From Kiritimatiellales bacterium (lineage in GTDB: Bacteria; Verrucomicrobiota; Kiritimatiellia; Kiritimatiellales; Pontiellaceae), in the NCBI GenBank assembly GCA_013042165.1, contig JABDQT010000173.1:1-7304 (forward strand): 7,304 bases of DNA, written 5' to 3'. Position 1 is the first letter of the stretch; every line of letters starts with the position of its first letter. Shown here piece by piece: positions 6,456 through 7,304 of this stretch. Below the pieces are notes generated by a model that made no database searches, was not told the origin of the DNA, and was given only the letters and a program-made list of their open reading frames with translations. Position numbers and translations under genes: made by a program.

Positions 6456-7304
6456 ATGAGTAGTAATACGTTATCCAATGATTGGAAATGGCAGATCGCC
6501 AATAGAATCTCCACGCGCGAACAGCTGGAAGAGATTATTACGCTGAGCAAAGAAGAGCGCACGGCGTTTGATGGCGACATTCCGCTGTCGTTTGCCGTCA
6601 CCCCGCACTATGCCTCGCTACTCAGGTCCGACGCCCTGCGCCGCACCGTCATTCCGACCGGTGCCGAAAACCATATGGGCACCGGCGAACTGGCCGATCC
6701 GCTTGGCGAAGAGGATCACCGTGCCACGCCGCACCTCATACACACCTATCCCGACAAGGTACTGTTTCTGGTCACCACCTTCTGCTCGACCTACTGCCGC
6801 TATTGCACCCGTTCACGAATGGTGGGTAAGCCCCAGGTGGAGGGACGACTCCCGCGTCGTCCTGCAGGTGAAGCGGAACAAAAGGTTGCGTCTATCAGGA
6901 CGGGACAGAGCCCGTCCCTCCATAAGTACGAGCAAACCTTCGAATACATTGAATCCCACCCTGAAATTCGCGATGTACTGATTTCCGGCGGCGACCCGCT
7001 GACCCTGACCGATTCCGTGCTCGATGGCCTCCTGGGCCGCATCAGGAAAATTCCCCATGTGCGCATGGTACGCATCGGTTCCAAGGTGCCGGTTGTTCTC
7101 CCCATGCGTATTACCGATGAACTCTGTGCGACCCTCCGCAGGCATCGCGTTTGGCTCAGTCTCCACTTTATCCACGCCGACGAGCTTTCACCCGAAACGC
7201 AGGCCGCCTGCCGAAAACTTTCCGATCACGGCATCGGCATGGTCAGCCAAACGGTTTTACTCAAAGGAATCAACGACGATACCGAAACGCTCGTCGATTT
7301 GTTC
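6456..7304 (+). CDS. Lysine 2,3-aminomutase-family (KamA-like) radical SAM protein, 3' end outside window
   Basis: The first 283 codons are open to the window edge. Family members use S-adenosylmethionine, a 4Fe-4S cluster and PLP to move an amino group between carbons 2 and 3 of lysine or a related amino acid. The protein begins with NDWKWQIANRIST (8-20), as in LAM. It has the cluster motif C110-STY-C114-RY-C117 with TRSRMVG (R119 at the substrate-carboxylate position of clostridial LAM), then ISGGDPLTLTD (176-186), KVPVVLPMRIT (210-220), LHFIHADELSPE (236-247) and VSQTVLLKGINDDTETL (263-279). The CTRSR form is LAM-like, unlike CFRRH of EpmB. The PLP lysine and the two aspartates that define lysine specificity fall beyond the edge, so lysine versus glutamate or another substrate is undecided. 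Residues 128-156 come from a palindromic repeat inserted in frame. An in-frame TAA at 6444-6446 fixes the ATG, which has no visible Shine-Dalgarno. Confidence 0.9.
   Translation, partial: MSSNTLSNDWKWQIANRISTREQLEEIITLSKEERTAFDGDIPLSFAVTPHYASLLRSDALRRTVIPTGAENHMGTGELADPLGEEDHRATPHLIHTYPDKVLFLVTTFCSTYCRYCTRSRMVGKPQVEGRLPRRPAGEAEQKVASIRTGQSPSLHKYEQTFEYIESHPEIRDVLISGGDPLTLTDSVLDGLLGRIRKIPHVRMVRIGSKVPVVLPMRITDELCATLRRHRVWLSLHFIHADELSPETQAACRKLSDHGIGMVSQTVLLKGINDDTETLVDLF
6838..6922. repeat. Inverted pair of 27-nt palindromic (REP-like) units inside the kamA-like gene
   Basis: Unit 1 (6838-6864, plus) and unit 2 (6896-6922, minus) are the same length and share the first ten bases TGGAGGGACG and the last seven CGTCCTG. 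Each folds on itself: GGACGAC/GTCGTCC at 6843-6849 and 6856-6862, and GGACGGG/CCCGTCC at 6898-6904 and 6911-6917, each with a 6-nt loop. They face each other across 31 nt, the arrangement of REP doublets (REPINs) mobilised by RAYT/TnpA-REP transposases. No transposase gene lies in the window, so the class is inferred from structure. Translation runs through the whole element as residues 128-156 without a stop. Confidence 0.85.

Noticed and set aside
6838..6922. The paired hairpins as a CRISPR fragment or an intrinsic terminator
   Set aside because: The units are inverted and number only two, with no spacer series. No U-run follows either stem, and both lie within an uninterrupted coding frame.
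6568..7105. Open frames on both strands inside the kamA-like gene, which might suggest a frameshifted or broken gene
   Set aside because: One continuous frame from 6456 to 7304 contains every expected KamA motif. The repeat insertion adds no stop or frame change, so the gene is open as far as it can be seen.
6456..7304. EpmB (EF-P lysine aminomutase) as the identity of the radical SAM gene
   Set aside because: The N terminus (DWKWQIANRI) and the CTRSR motif resemble lysine/glutamate 2,3-aminomutases; EpmB has CFRRHF at the equivalent position. No efp or epmA gene is in the window.

Overview
The window looks like ordinary bacterial chromosome, moderately GC-rich and densely coded. It is dominated by an operon for the Na+-translocating NADH:quinone reductase (Na+-NQR) on the minus strand. 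The protein sequences and the presence of two short palindromic repeat families would fit a PVC-group bacterium (Kiritimatiellota/Verrucomicrobiota-like). That placement is an impression from sequence style; no marker gene confirms it.

Layout, following transcription on the minus strand from right to left: a trans-type polyprenyl diphosphate synthase (6320-5454), a 131-bp AT-rich leader with candidate promoter and palindromes, then nqrA (5322-3967, TTG start), nqrB (3967-2735), nqrC (2742-2116), nqrD (2113-1511), nqrE (1507-893) and nqrF (870 to the left edge, cut at residue 290). The six nqr genes overlap or lie 2-22 nt apart, so they almost certainly form one transcript with translational coupling. 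The key residues visible in the sequence are the flavinylation threonines of NqrB and NqrC, the membrane cysteines of NqrD and NqrE, and the four 2Fe-2S cysteines and FAD motif of NqrF. Together they say the complex is likely functional: NADH electrons enter at NqrF, pass through NqrD/E, NqrC and NqrB to quinone, and drive Na+ export. The upstream prenyl synthase has the small residues before its first Asp-rich motif expected of a long-chain enzyme, so it may make the quinone tail.

On the right, divergently transcribed on the plus strand, is the N-terminal 283 codons of a lysine 2,3-aminomutase-family (KamA-like) radical SAM gene (6456 to the right edge). It carries the most interesting signal in the window. 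Two inverted copies of a 27-nt palindromic, REP-like sequence (6838-6922) lie inside the gene without breaking the frame. They add roughly 20-25 residues right after the radical SAM cysteine motif. The two hairpin copies differ by paired compensatory changes. A second, unrelated repeat element built from ACAGGAT-like units with inverted ends (6374-6447) fills the divergent intergenic region and stops 8 nt before the kamA start codon, which has no Shine-Dalgarno sequence.

No tRNA, rRNA, CRISPR array, transposase or wholly unknown gene was seen. No stretch longer than 300 bases lacks a gene.
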